The position numbers and the translations under genes are program-made. A DNA stretch of 64,000 bases from Bursaphelenchus xylophilus (Eukaryota; Nematoda; Chromadorea; Rhabditida; Aphelenchoididae): positions 10,163,291 through 10,227,290 of the forward strand of contig CAJFCV020000001.1 in the NCBI GenBank assembly GCA_904066235.2. The letters are read 5' to 3'. This document shows positions 1-11,800 of the stretch, piece by piece. The notes under the pieces were generated by a model. The model was not told the origin of the DNA, made no database searches, and saw only the letters and a program-made list of their open reading frames with translations. The number at the start of each line of letters is the position of its first letter. Position 1 is the stretch's first letter.

Positions 1-117
1 AATTTCTTTATTGACCTTTAGCTAGGTTTTAATCACCGTCAAAAAGTATTAGGTTTGGTATCCACTGCTGAGAAAATATACGAGTAACATTGTCAAGAGA
101 ATGCCGCTGCACCAACC

Positions 118-232
118 GCGTCGCTGAAGCAAGTAGAAATTTGATTTTTCAGCTACACGATTCATTTTTTAAGCGGCGATGTGATCTTCGATGCGGCAGA
201 GCGCTCACTATTTTCCCGACAGACTGATGGAA
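118..232. repeat. Diverged copy of a small MITE-like repeat
   Basis: This stretch resembles the segment at about 3183-3296 in direct orientation. Both contain a GTCGCTGAAG start, a C/T-rich centre and a GCAGAGYGCT block. Its right end (about 195-232) is also the reverse complement of 3138-3165 (TCAGTCTGTCGG...GAGCGCTCTG). The unit therefore looks like a short inverted-repeat element, of which this is one partial, diverged copy. No coding capacity was recognised. Family assignment is not possible from sequence reading alone. Confidence 0.4.
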
Positions 233-1910
233 CCCGAGAAAACAAAATCTTGGACTTCCCCTTCTTGAATCTTTTTTTAAAATTTCTATACGGTAAATTT
301 TGCAAAGTCCGTGACAGCTTCACAAATATGTCAATGTCCGATGTTTCATTGGAGCATGTGAATTCCATTTATTTTGAGCACAAACTCTATGTATAGGCTT
401 GTTTGACCAGACCTCAAAACGATCGCGATTTTATTTTACCATACGAAATGGAAAAAAAACATTGCAGCTGCAAATACAGAGAAACTCCTCCAAAGCTCAA
501 CCAGATTACTTTGCTGCTACGTAAGAAAAACGCAGACTTCCGGTGTTTGACTCAGCAAGTTCACACAAAAAAGTTAAACGGCCAAAGACCGGAGCAATGT
601 CTGAAATTCGAAGCGAAACATTACATACATTTTGGACCAAAGTTTACTTTTGCAAGCCGTTCCCGGAATATGACGACGCTCAAATCAAAATTTACGGTAC
701 GGACTAACAATTTGTAAGAGTGCAGGAAATTGGGCAAATATTCGACATTTAATGGACCAGTTCTTTTTTGCGTGGGTCCCATTTATTTTTATACATACAT
801 GTAATTGAAGGTCGAAAGAATACTGTAGACCAATTTTTGAAGGACCTTTAAACTCACTGAGTCACTAAACCAATTTCCAAAGTCGAAAGTACGCTGAAGT
901 CTGGGTTCAAGTCAAGTGGAATTGAGAAAATGAACGGCTGAAGTGGAGGCTATTTTTAGAGAATTCTATGGTTCAATGGATTAACGTGAAATTTCAAAAG
1001 TTTTGCAACTTCAAAGAAGGAAATGCCAGTGGGAAAGCGTAGGCGAATTTGGAGTGCAAAAGATTATTGGAAAAGCCCAGAAGAATCAGAAAAAATTAAT
1101 AAATTACATTAACAATAAGCAATTGTTTGTGAGTGAAAGGCGTTTTTGGAAAGGTCAAAATTCACAAAATATCAAACCGTGATTATTTAAAAAATTTTTT
1201 TTATTTACGGAGGAGGAGCTTACATGACAGCTCAAACAAATAATCTAATACAGCGGAACCTCTGCACCGCGAACTACCGTATGCGACACCTTTTTTATAA
1301 CGAACAAGTTAGCTGCTATAGGCAACAATGAATCTCCGTACAACGGGTTTCTGTACGAGCTGAATTGTTGGTCCCTTACGAGTACAGAGATAGGACAGTA
1401 ACTTGCTGCCCGTTTATAAGGAAAGTCTTCGAATTGCAACAGATTTTTTATATTTTGTTTGCGCGTGCACAGGCCCTATCAATTGCCAAGAATTTTAACT
1501 GCCAATTGGCAGAGGTCACAAAGTTTTATAGGTCTGCCGATGAGACATCACTATACAAGATGAGAGCGAGAGCAGCCCAAAAAACGGTGGCTAAGAGTTA
1601 CCGTTGTCTCTGCAGGAAGTGCATATTCCTGGAAAATTTCAGTAAAAATTTTTGCCATCGTTCCTCCCAATTTCGAGAGCCGCGGAACGACCATATTCCT
1701 TGTTAGTGCTGCCTTCGATGTACCGTAGTCCAAAACTGTTTTGTTTTTTCTTATACATATATGTATATTCCTGCCAAATTTATCCAGTCCCATATGGTGT
1801 ATTTGCTGTAATATTTGTAGAAATACATATAAAAAACGAAATTCAAATATTCCGTTCACAATATACTATAAAAAACAGCATTGTAACACATACCCAACCT
1901 CCCTTACTAG

Positions 1911-2094
1911 CCCGTTCGTAAAGTCGCTGGAATGTTTTCGGCGACATGCACCCCGCGAAACCGAAAGTTCACTTTGCACTGTGCAATTTTTGGCTTTTTG
2001 CACAGTGCAATAGGCTTTTGGGCTGTCGCCCGCACCCTGAGTTTTCGTGCACAGTGCGCGTCTCCGAAATCATTCCAGCGACTTTACGAACGGA
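1911..2094. mobile_element. 184-bp MITE with near-perfect terminal inverted repeats and CTAG flanks
   Basis: The ends CCGTTCGTAAAGTCGCTGG (from 1912) and its exact reverse complement (ending 2093) bound a 184-bp unit. It is flanked on both sides by CTAG (1907-1910 and 2095-2098), the likely target duplication. The interior has three copies of the GCACAGTGC / GCACTGTGC palindrome, two of them arranged head to head around 1977-2011. There is no open reading frame, so this is a non-autonomous element. It sits in otherwise featureless DNA. Confidence 0.72.
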
Positions 2095-3137
2095 CTAGTA
2101 CAAACAACCCTCATCAAGTGTCATAATCAGGATCTTGGACCCCCTCAAAGACAAACGCACCCTCCGGCGAACGGTGTGGATTTCCCAAACATCATAGAAT
2201 ATTCGAATGGCGACAAACATCGCGGCTTTGCCGGCGGTTTTCTGCACTAAGAAGACCACACTCTGTTTGTAGTTTATACTACTGTCTACATTCGGATTGA
2301 TAGACGGTTTTGTGATAGGTTTCATAGAGCCCCCTTCAAATTTCTGTGCGCCTTCTGTGCATCGTCATGCACTTCCTTGTTACAATCTCACATTGTCAGA
2401 GGTTGCTGATGGAGCGGAGCGTTATGAAGGATTGGCGCTCAGAAGTGTCGTTATTAGTAATGGGTTGTGTAATAAGACAAAAATTAATAAAGCTGTTTAC
2501 ATGCAAAGATTTGATTAAATTCTTTTTCGAGCGGAAAACCATACGGTAGGATGGAGAAATTGTAAAGAAATGAAAAATAACAAATTATTGAAGGTTTGCA
2601 ATTGTCGAAAAGTGGGCTATTCCCATTTTTTTCTATAATAATTTCAAACCAACTAACCTACATTTCAAAGTATATAGTAGTATATAATAGTTGCACTTCT
2701 TTGCCAAGATTATTTATGTTTAACAAAAGGAAACGTTTAGAGGTCGAATAAGAGAAAGGCTTGGCAGATATCATCAGTACCTCGAATTCCCTCGATAATT
2801 TCTATAAAATTTCTAAACTAAACATTGATGACTTTAGTTCAAAGTTCAGAAATTTACTGTCTACGACATGTGCGAGATTCCTGTTCCCGTTTTCAGAATG
2901 TGCGCAGATTGGGAAGTCGTCAAAGATTTACGCCTTTAAAAGTTTGCAATTAGTGGAGCAACGTGCAACATTCCGCAGAAAACGATTTTTTCTTAGCAGG
3001 CGGAAAGGAGTTGGCGAAAAAAAATCTTCCTTTAGCCGAATCTCCTCATTTTACGTGCCTTCTTACAAACAAGACCTTTCAATAATTCGGCTGCCGCTGA
3101 AAAAACATTCAGTTCTCCAAGGACTGACTTCAAGCTA

Positions 3138-3296
3138 GCTTATCAGTCTGTCGGCAAAATAATGAGCGCTCTGTTTTCAATGGAGTCGCTGAAGTGAAGA
3201 GCAATTTTATTTTGCTGCGGCAACTGATTTTCTCAGCAGTGATGTCATTATGGATGCAGCAGAGTGCTGATTACTTTCCGAACCACTGATAGATGG
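3138..3296. repeat. Small inverted-repeat element, second copy of the 118-232 repeat
   Basis: The ends TCAGTCTGTCGGC... and ...CCGAACCACTGATAGATGG form an imperfect terminal inverted repeat around a 160-bp body, and the body is related to 118-232. It is probably a MITE. No flanking target duplication can be seen clearly. Confidence 0.4.
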
Positions 3297-4861
3297 ATAA
3301 TGCATGTTAAGAAAACCTCACTGCCCCATCTAACATAAAATACGACCCTTTGTTGCAGGACTTGCTCACATTAGCTCAAACTCAACTCAAATATCTTCGG
3401 ATTGCGTGTTTATTACACAATATAACGGCCATATGTAACAAACAAAGAATACACAATAAAAAAGAATGAAATGCGTATTTGTGTGATATGAGTGTGTGGT
3501 TATAACGATATGTTGCTGAATAAATACGAAATAAGAAGGCGAGAGGATGGAGTATTTTTGCGTGAATAAGTTATTGGAAGCCTGCAACGGCAAGTTACAG
3601 TGCGGCTATTTACAACGACGGTGTAAATTTCGGGGCTTTGCGTGTGGATTCTGAGAGGACAGAAAAATTATGAAAAAAAAGCGGAGAACGGAAATTGGAA
3701 ATCGACTGGTCGATTCGCATCAAGGCGCTGAAGTTGGACAATAAAAATCGGAGGCTAAGTTCTAATGGGATTTACAATATGTGGACTGAAAGACAACGAT
3801 CCGAAAGAACGTGTGAAAGTGGGAGAGGGCAGAGAAAGAGAAAGGAAATTACAATTGAAAGGCAGTTTGGGGAAAGATTTGAAAGCTCAGAGAAGTTAAA
3901 CTAAGGGGATCACTACAAAATGGGAGGCTGAAATTAATTTCAAGGAATCTAGAAGTAATTAAAATCAGTTACAAAGTATGTCCAAGGATTGAAAGACGAA
4001 GGTCATTTCGTTTGTAAGGGATATTGCACAAAACCGGCCGCAGGGCGAGAGAATTGTATAAGACTGGACAACGGATCCTTGAAGTTCAAGAAACCCAGAT
4101 TTCAGTCGACGGGAAATTACAGTGCGCTTGATTTGCTGAACGATCAGACGTGGAGACTCAAGGAGAAGCGGCGACAATACGAACATATAACCAACGGGTC
4201 AATAACTCAAGTTTTAGAGGACCAGCCACTCGGAAATTCGAAAAGATTGGGGCCAATTCAAACCGCCGCCCCAGAGAGTCGCCAGATTCCATTTTCTATG
4301 GCAGATGGCGTCAAAAAGTAAGGCACTGTGGAAATTTGCACAGGAAATTTTTGAAAACAATTCGAAAAATCATTTTCACAGCACCTTATAGTTGACAAAT
4401 TCAAGATTCAAATGATACACAACGACTACAGCAAGACGATACCATTCTTGGGGAGAGAGTACAGAGGAGAGTGTCCAGCACGCGCACAGAATAAGTTACT
4501 AAACTATAACCAATGGGAATAAATACAAAGGAGATGAGGGACATCTGCAGAGATTAACGAATGAAAACAACAAAGGGTTAAACAGTACGAAGAAAGTCGA
4601 ACGATGCTTAAAAAGAGGGCCGATTACAATTTAAATTGTTTTCCAAAGATAAGTTTTGATAAAAAAAGTTGGATACTAAAGACATCTACAATATTGCACT
4701 ATGCAAGAAAAGTTTGTACTAGATATAGGAAGAGTGTGCTGCGAGGTTACTGTAAGATGCATAGATGGTTTTTAAGTCGCTACCATACTGATGATTTTCT
4801 TCAAATATTCAAATTCCATTGCCATCATAATTTTATATGTTGTTGTAGATTGATGGCGGAT
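3297..4861. other. Non-coding stretch before the DB-module gene
   Basis: I see no gene here. Part of it (about 3660-3900) is purine-rich on the plus strand, which opens weak chance frames. No splice-bounded exons, tRNA or repeat family was recognised. Confidence 0.4.
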
Positions 4862-6046
4862 CTATTGGTAGTTCCGAAGGCCAGATCGAGCGCAATACAT
4901 GATTACATTCCAGTTAGATAAGCAGACAAGATCTTGTTGATGAACATGACCAATTGTCTCACGGTCCGATGGGATATAACACATTCGAAGACATCTAAAA
5001 ATTGACCATTAAACACCATGACAAAAGAATTTTTTGGTTTTATAATCTATGATAATTTCAAAACAACTATTGGCTAATTCTCTTACCTATCGCCAACTCC
5101 CAGCTCCGGATTGGCCAAATTAAGCGTCTCGCAGCATTGCCGGTTGTCTTTTGCCTTGTTTGCACAGTGCAAGATGGTCGATATCCATTTCAAATCACAG
5201 CCCTCGTGTTGAACTGCGTTTATGAAATTGCGAGCAGCCACCTTCTCACGATGTTCGTATGTACACAGCGAATGACATGAGGATGGAATTTGGCCTTTAC
5301 AACAAGACAAAAACCTCTCGTCCGCGATCTCTCGTTCCACACATGGTGCGAATGGAGGTGTCGCGTGATCTGTCCCGCAATGAGCTTGATGTTCATTGTC
5401 AATGACGTTGCGAGCACTCGAGAGAATAGCACTGTCGACAAATTGAGCAGGTGCAAGCCGTTGAGGGGCTTCGCCATCGAAGACTTGGGCAACTGGCTCG
5501 AAGGTGTTGTGGACATGAGGAGCTTTACGGTCTTTGGATTGAGATAGGAGTGGTTGGGGATGGGGACTTTGCCGAGGAATTGTTGGGGCTGAAGCAGCGT
5601 GGGCATGGAAAACTGGTTCATTATCAACAAAAGGACGTCGTCTTCTTGGAGGAGGAGAGACTGGAGATTGAGTTGTAGTCTAAAACTGGCATAAATTAGA
5701 TTACAAAATGTTAAAAATGAAGAGTAATTATCAACTATGGATATCCTCTTACCTCTTCTTGTTTTTCCAACTGCGCCAACTGTTCCCAAGGTGATGGTAA
5801 AGATGTAGTTGACGATATTACAGTAGGAGTAGTAGAAGCCTCTTCTCCAAACAGTTTTTGAAGTTTATAAGGACACTTCTCCTCAATATAAGCTCGACAG
5901 CCCTTAGGGCAATTGGTGGCAATCCGATCGATGCAGCAGAGCACCCGCGGGATATCGGAACAACTTGGCAGCGGAGGAACGGCGACTATTTGGTGGAGAT
6001 TACAGGAGAATACGAAGAAAATAATCAGTCGAGGCAGTCGACTCAT
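4862..6046 (-). CDS. Secreted DB-module (nematode cysteine-rich domain) protein, 3 exons
   Basis: Three exons join in phase: 6046-5753, 5679-5087 and 4994-4862, giving 339 residues. Donors are GTAAGA and acceptors TTTTAG. The start is the ATG of MSRLPRLIIFFVFSCN, which opens a hydrophobic signal peptide followed by a short Cys-rich segment (CSDIPRVLCCIDRIATNCPK). The middle is Pro/Ser/Thr-rich. The C-terminal ~110 residues carry the DB cysteine pattern: FLSCC, SCHSLCTY, GCDLKW, LHCAN, QCCE, then CLRMC and MYCARSG in the last exon. DB modules are nematode-specific, extracellular and of unknown biochemical role; some neuronal surface proteins have them. The first Cys cluster (C-C-C-C near residues 30-60) may be an additional, partial module. 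An upstream acceptor at about 6228 suggests a 5' UTR exon or trans-splice site. Confidence 0.85.
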
Positions 6047-6617
6047 GATAATATACAATGATGTGCGGATATGTAGAAGAAAACAATTGAATTGCGGTCG
6101 GCGGTGGAGATCGTTCGACTTTTTTGACTGTTAATTTAGTTTTTGAAGAGTCCGTAATCACTGGACGAACAACCACAGTTCTGGAGGTATGAGGATCCGA
6201 AGCCGAAATTCTGAAATAAGCAAAATTTAGAAACTTTTTTATAAAATCTACTGTGATACGGGCATATTTTACAATGAAATTGTGCAGTGACTAATCGAGA
6301 AAACTTAAAAACACCTCAAGTCTCTACGATCATTTTTACGCACTACAAATGATTGAAAAAAATGCCGACGTAGTCTCAAATCACGTATGCCCAAAATGCC
6401 CCACTCTTCCACTCCGAAATATCGAAAAAAACGTTTCGAAAGTCAGGAAGAAGCCTTATATACACGCGGGAAGACCCGCTAATTCGATGACCGACTTCCC
6501 GACGACGGTCGTTTTGATTAATGTAAAAAATCCGGAGACTTTGTGGATTCACCTGGATTAGTGAAATCAGCGAAAGTCGGATCTCGAAACTTCATTTCAA
6601 TTCCCTTTCATCTTTAA
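6047..6617. other. Upstream region of the DB gene
   Basis: A TTATTTCAG acceptor-like site on the minus strand (about 6213-6229) precedes a stretch open to 6059. The stretch would read SASDPHTSRTVVVRPV in one frame, but this does not join the DB reading frame. It could be 5' UTR or an exon of another transcript. Nothing else was recognised. Confidence 0.3.
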
Positions 6618-6725
6618 AGTACGCGCGTCGCCATAACTAGGGAACACTTGGCCATTTTTTAAAATAAATCGCGCCGGGACCAAAATTAACTTGAAATCGT
6701 ACGTGTGTACGGTAGAAAAATAATT
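6618..6725 (+). repeat. Left terminal inverted repeat of the Hsp90-fragment element
   Basis: Pairs with 7880-7985 in reverse complement. It includes the block CGTACGTGTGTACGG near its inner end. The few differences seen include CGCGCCGGGACC against CGCGTCGGGACC. Confidence 0.8.
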
Positions 6726-6894
6726 TTTCTGCGGCTTGAGCCGAGAATTATTTGTTGCGTTGTTGACGAATTGTCGGATTCGTGGATCAGTGTCTTTATA
6801 ATTTGTATAAATAAATCGTTTGTGGTTCGTGCATATTTAGCTGTATTTTAGATTTTTTTTAAACGAAAACTAATGTTTTCGGTCCGAATTTTAG

Positions 6895-7335
6895 GCAAGA
6901 AACGTGAAGACGAGGTCATCTACGGGTTCACGTGCGTTGATGAGTACGATGTCCGGCAACGGAAGGAGTTCGATGTAAAGTAAATGCTCCGCGGAAGTCT
7001 TGAACTCCATGAATTCGAATAGGAAAAGCACAATTTTGCAGAAAAAGGTCAAGATTCAGAGAATCATGAAGGATCAGACTTTTGTTGGCTAGTTAAACAT
7101 GGGATAGATATATCGGTTCCAAGAAAAATTTGGAGATCAACCCTGACCACCTCACCATGAAGTAAGTTCAATGTTTTTGACATTGATTACTCGGTTTTAG
7201 GATCTCTGCGAACGTGTCAAAAATGACAAGGTCCTGGAAGGGCCCGCCTCTCGCTCCAACAGAATCTCACGCATGATCAAGTGGTCTGGATCTTGATGAA
7301 GCCGGTGCCGTCGCAGAGTTCACATGCCCCAGTGG
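6895..7335 (+). pseudogene. Decayed Hsp90 (DAF-21 type) C-terminal gene fragment inside a transposon
   Basis: Several short translations match conserved Hsp90 C-terminal blocks in the correct order. They are KKREDEVIYGF...VDEYDVRQRKEFD (Hsp90: EVIYM..IDEYCVQQLKEFDGKK), RIMK.Q (ERIMKAQ), SKKNLEINPDH..MK (the invariant KKxLEINPDH), DLCERVKNDK (LRxRVExDKNDK), SNRISRMIK (SxRIYRMIK) and GLDLDE. They lie in different frames, with stops and gaps between. Intron-like pieces with GTAAGT...TTTTAG remain (7160-7200), so the copy came from genomic DNA, not from mRNA. It has no ATPase region and cannot make a working chaperone. Confidence 0.78.
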
Positions 7336-7879
7336 AGACTTATATAATGCGTTGAATAATAATATCAAAAATAAGCATTCTGAAGGTTAATAAATTTATT
7401 TTATTATAAATCTTGATTCTGAAAAAGTTGGAGGGAAGAGGGCTTCGTGCTAATCACAGATAATCGGGAGGCAAACAGAAGAAGGTGCTGTAGTGGGCGT
7501 TGTGTTATTGGTCGACGTGAATGCTGTCCAAAAACTGAAAAATTCAAAGAAAATAAGTGGATAATGTCGGAATTTTATCAATAAATGGTTCTTCAGTCGA
7601 AATTTAAACTGACAGAAGAGAATATGAGAGAGCTTGCTCATGTTTTTTACAGCTTCTTTTGACGATAATACTAACAAATCATGGATAAGATAGCATTATT
7701 CACGAGGAGAAAGAAAATCCGACAGATTTTGAAAAAAATCACAAAGAACAGATAGTAAACAACTTTCTCCAACGGTCCCTGAGCTCTAGAAACAAGTGAA
7801 AATAGATATAAAACAACTTACTGAGATAAATCCACCGCGATATCAAACAACAAAATTTCCGGCTGCAGCCGCGAAAAAA

Positions 7880-7985
7880 TTATTTTTCTACCGTACACAC
7901 GTACGATTTCAAGTTAATTTTGGTCCCGACGCGATTTATTTTAAAAAATGGCCAAGTGTTCCCTAGTTATGGCGACGCGCGTACT
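7880..7985 (-). repeat. Right terminal inverted repeat of the Hsp90-fragment element
   Basis: Reverse complement of 6618-6725, ending CGCGTACT and followed by TTAA. Confidence 0.8.
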
Positions 7986-8567
7986 TTAATTTCAATTTCA
8001 AAATTTTCATTTTTTTTCATTTTCAAAACCTTTGCATTGGTTGTGCCTAAAACAAGAGCAGAGCCCAATTAAGACCCCGAAAAAGAAGGTTATGACCTTC
8101 ACCGTTCCCGGCGAGTACTGTACTTTCCTCCGATTCACCTTGAAATTTTCGGGATGTTCCACTTTCCGGGTAACCTTGACCACGACGAAATTGGGACAAA
8201 TTCTGCGGAAACTGGAGAAAACGTTTCACCAAAAGCCCGCATTTTCGAACTTTTTTTTGCTGATGCGTTTATGAAGCCCTCCTCTGACCATGACCCGGTT
8301 TTTGTTTTTGGTTTGCCGAAAAATGTTTTCGCTTCGAAAGATTTCCGGGGGCGCTTTCGGGGCCGCGGGGGTGATCGAACGGACTTTGTGGAGCTCAAGG
8401 AAGAGGTGAAAAGTCATAAATCTTTGATTGGACAAGCTGCAAAATTTCCTTCCCCTTCTGGATTTTTATGTCGTCACTTTTCGTAAAATTAAAAAAATTG
8501 CGTCTAAAGTCCTAAAATCATCTAGAAGTTGGAGTAAAAGTGCAAAAAACTAACCTCAAAAACATAC
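7986..8567. other. Spacer beside the glycine-rich exon
   Basis: A GC-richer patch at 8100-8480 is open in several frames on both strands. No known protein signature or paired splice sites were found, so I do not call a gene. It would be the first part of the intron following the exon at 8568-8822. Confidence 0.3.
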
Positions 8568-8822
8568 CGATGAAGATCCATTGCTGCCAGCGCCAGTGAG
8601 TCCGCCGAGACCGGCACCACCGCCGATTCCGGCTCCAGCTCCGACTCCAATACCGGCTCCGATTCCGCCGACTCCGCGTGTGGACCAGTTGGAGCTGCCT
8701 CCGTGTGATGCGATTGCGAGTCCGCTGATGCCGGCACCGCCCACCGAGTACGAGCTGGATGCAGAGCCGAGGTCGGAGAGGGCCAAGCCGGTGCGGGGAG
8801 ATTGGGGTTCTGGGAGAGTCAT
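8568..8822 (-). CDS. Glycine-rich N-terminal exon of an unidentified gene (partial)
   Basis: The exon begins at an ATG (MTLPEPQSPRTGLALSDLG) placed 20 bases after a TCTTCAG acceptor (about 8843-8849), as expected for a trans-spliced nematode start. It ends in phase 0 at a consensus donor (TCG|GTATGT). The 85 residues are low complexity: a Ser/Gly segment, then GVGGIGAGIGVGAGAGIGGG repeats. There is no signal peptide. A head like this could belong to an intermediate filament, a transcription factor or a structural protein; I cannot choose. Downstream exons would lie left of 8568. One candidate, an acceptor at about 6228 followed by NFGFGSSYLQNCGC and a stop, keeps phase but is speculative. Confidence 0.5.
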
Positions 8823-8841
8823 TCTGTGGAGTTGTTTTTGT

Positions 8842-11800
8842 TCTGAAGATGCGAGGAAACTAGACGGTTCAACAAGACTGTTGTTGAACTCTACGATTGG
8901 GTAAACTGATGGGTTATTGCACAGTGAGTTGGGTTAAAGCGTCGAGTTTGATGTGAAAGACGTTGGGGTGTTCTGAAATAGCCGAGTAAAGAGTGTTGAC
9001 GACACGTGACGCGGTAAACACACGCAGAACAAATAATTGGTCTTTATACATCACTTATCACTGAGTGACTCCCACGTCGGAACAAATCACTCAAAAGGAT
9101 TATTTTTGTCTATAAAACTCAAAAAAGAATCGTTTTCGAACAAGTCAAAGCCAAGAACACACAGAAAAGACTTGTATATCAAGTACAATATTGCAGATGG
9201 CAAATCCCAACTAACATCTGAGTTGTGCACCCGATCCCACTGAATCCTCAGACTAAAGTCCCCCCGTCCCCAACTGACCTATTTCGGCACTTTTAAAACT
9301 GTGTCGAATTCATGTAATCCTCGGACCCGCCCCTCCTCCGACTCCGCCCCTTTTTTCTCTCGCACACTCAGAGCCGTGTTGTCGACGCAAGAGTGAAAAA
9401 AGTGACCAGTCCGTCTTTTTATAACCGCAAATCCACATCGAAACCTTGCGCCCCGCCCACTTTTGCAGTGCTTTTTGAGGATTGTTCGTGTGTTGTGTTC
9501 CAGAGAAAAGAATGCAATTACGATGACATAACAAGGGCTAAAAATAGCTGCGAAGATCTGAGATCGGATAATTTTGAATCACAAAAGACTTGAGTGGACA
9601 ATGAGAGGGATTGGAACAATGCTGGGAACGGTGTTCGGAATGGCAAATTGTAGTTAATTAGAATATCCAAGGCTAGAAAAAGAGTAAGCTGAAAACAGTA
9701 GACCATAGTTGCGTAAATCTCAACAAACAGTATAACAGATTTTAAATTCATGCAAATTTTGAATATTTAAGAGCACAATACTTTGTAGACGTCTAAATTC
9801 AAAAAAATCATGGCCTAAAATCATAGAAAATTTTATAAAATTGACAATTTTGCCTCTAGAAATCTCAGCAATCGTATATTCAACGAGATTTCCCAAAGTT
9901 TTCACTTGGAGCCGTCGCTGTCGACGAGAACAATAAAAAAACAAAAATCTCGACGAAAGACTGCGGAAATCCGCACCTGATAATCAGGTATTTAAGTGAA
10001 GATCAAGGGGGAGGGCGCGCCAAAAATGGTACGGACTGGTCCGTGCGGGCGCGACGGGGCGGGTGTCAACTGCCGCCGGCGTCATTAGTCAAATTTATTA
10101 TTAATTAACAACCCGACTACACGGGCGTGGCGATTTATGGGGGTAGGTGGTTGTAAGGGCAGAGGGAAGATGTAGTTGGGGAGTTAAGAGGAAGGAAATC
10201 TGTGGAGACCGGGGAATGGCAGCGAGGTGAGTCAAGTTCGTGTTGAGGAAGTAGATGAACTGGGGGAAGCTCAACTTGTTGGGGAAAGATTTAGCATAGG
10301 CTGCAGATCTGAAGGAGTATGTGGGGGAAATTTTCTTGATACGTCATCCGAAAAATCTTTTCAAAGCTGGGTTTTTGCGTCATTGCTAAATATCGCCTAA
10401 AATCACACCTTGTGAACACAAAATTTTTTTGCATGCAATTTTTGCTCATGCACAAAACTTTTGCTCTCGGCGAACCCTTGCACTTTCAAGCACCGTAATA
10501 AACGCATCTATTTTTTACACTGTGCAAGAACGGGTCGATGCGAAACGAATATTAATGACAGTGTTCTACAAAATTTACTTTAAGGTTTTGTTTACAAAAC
10601 TAGACGGCGGCGTCAAGGCACGTGGAACGGCACGGAGAGTGGTCCGCTCGCCTTGACCGCGATCGCGACCAAAGCCATCAATGGAATAAATACGAAAGAG
10701 TTGGCTGAAAACGACAATCATCAAGGGTGGGGGGTTTCGCGGAGCCCATAAGGAAGAAGTTTTGTAGCTGGCGAAGGAACAGACTTTCACTGTGCGGCCT
10801 ATTTTTTGAATGGTGAAGTTACAGAAAGGTTCGGGTTGCAAATGCAAAAAGAAAAAAGTCAACGAATAATGTGAAATGTAAGAAAATTTACAATTGAAAG
10901 ATCAGTTGGTCACTGATTTTTTGCGGCTCCGCAATGCAAATTGTGAAAATTGGAACAATAAAAAGAGCTCTGATCATAAAGAAGATGAAATACAGGAAAA
11001 ATAAAGAATATTTTCAAGTATTAAGGCAGCAATGACATGACAAAAGAAAAAAATAAAGTGTAATGTTGCCAAAGTGATCGTGAAGCCCTAAAAATCTCTG
11101 ATATTCCGTTCAATCCTCACCAAACCCAATGAACATCTGAGCCTACAGATGCCCGAAGCAATGTAGCCGCAGCTCGAGGCGCGTTGGGTTGGAGATCCCG
11201 CTCGCGCGTTTAGCAACTTTCGCCTATTGTTAATGAGTCTCGACTGACAAAAAGGAGAAAAGGAATCAATCCGAAAATCGAGTCCGAAGACGAAACGCTT
11301 AATGAGTTTTCGACGGGAAAAAGAAGGAGGGGGGAGGGGAAAGAACAAGATAATGATGATCGAGTTGATTTTGAGTTTCAGGCTGTTTGTTTCCAACTTT
11401 GACGCATCTTCAGACGTCTTTCTCGCAGACGCATTCACCGAGTTCGTTCCGAGAAACAACAAAATGCATCGAGAACAGCAACAGAGAAAGAGATATGGGG
11501 ACAACAATGGAAATGAGAGGGGATCGACATTGTGTGGCTGGATGATAAATGTTGGTTTAAGCGATCAGAGGTTGCGAGGAGGAAGAGGGTGCTCGGAGGA
11601 GTGTGAAGTTGAAAGTACTGTAATTTGAGCAAGTTAATACCTAAATTTGAACTGCTAAATAAGTCAGCGTGTACTTGGAGTGCGTCTAGAAAACAGTATA
11701 CAGCCTAAAGCTCAGACTTTGACAAAAATGGTTTGCTTTGTGGATTACAACCTCCCAAAGAAATATGTAGAGTTATCAGCTCGCAATTTGAGCGAATCAT

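Larger units (their letters stand above)
6618..7985. mobile_element. TTAA-flanked inverted-repeat transposon carrying an Hsp90 gene fragment
   Basis: The element starts AGTACGCGCGTCGCC and ends with the reverse complement, GGCGACGCGCGTACT. It is flanked by TTAA at 6614-6617 and 7986-7989, giving a 1,368-bp unit. The terminal inverted repeats run about 108 bp (6618-6725 against 7880-7985) and are nearly identical. The inside encodes no transposase. It contains pieces of a host Hsp90 gene (see 6895-7335). TTAA duplications are typical of piggyBac and Kolobok elements and of the C. elegans PALTTAA repeats. The AGTACG end is shared with the element at 34,589-36,078, so one transposase may move both. 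Confidence 0.82.

Noticed and set aside
400..1200. Possible Tc1/mariner transposase remnant between two MITE copies
   Set aside because: I could not find a DDE/D signature or a consistent frame; the resemblance is too weak to call.
2761..3138. 125-codon plus-strand frame
   Set aside because: No motif or splice context; it runs directly up to a MITE copy. No support as a gene.
5220..5789. 189-codon minus-strand frame overlapping the DB gene
   Set aside because: It is a different frame of DB exon 2 read across the intron. The DB cysteine pattern fixes the correct frame.
8154..8486. 110-codon plus-strand frame with an RGRFRGRGG segment
   Set aside because: RGG-like, but competing minus-strand frames of equal quality exist and there are no exon borders.
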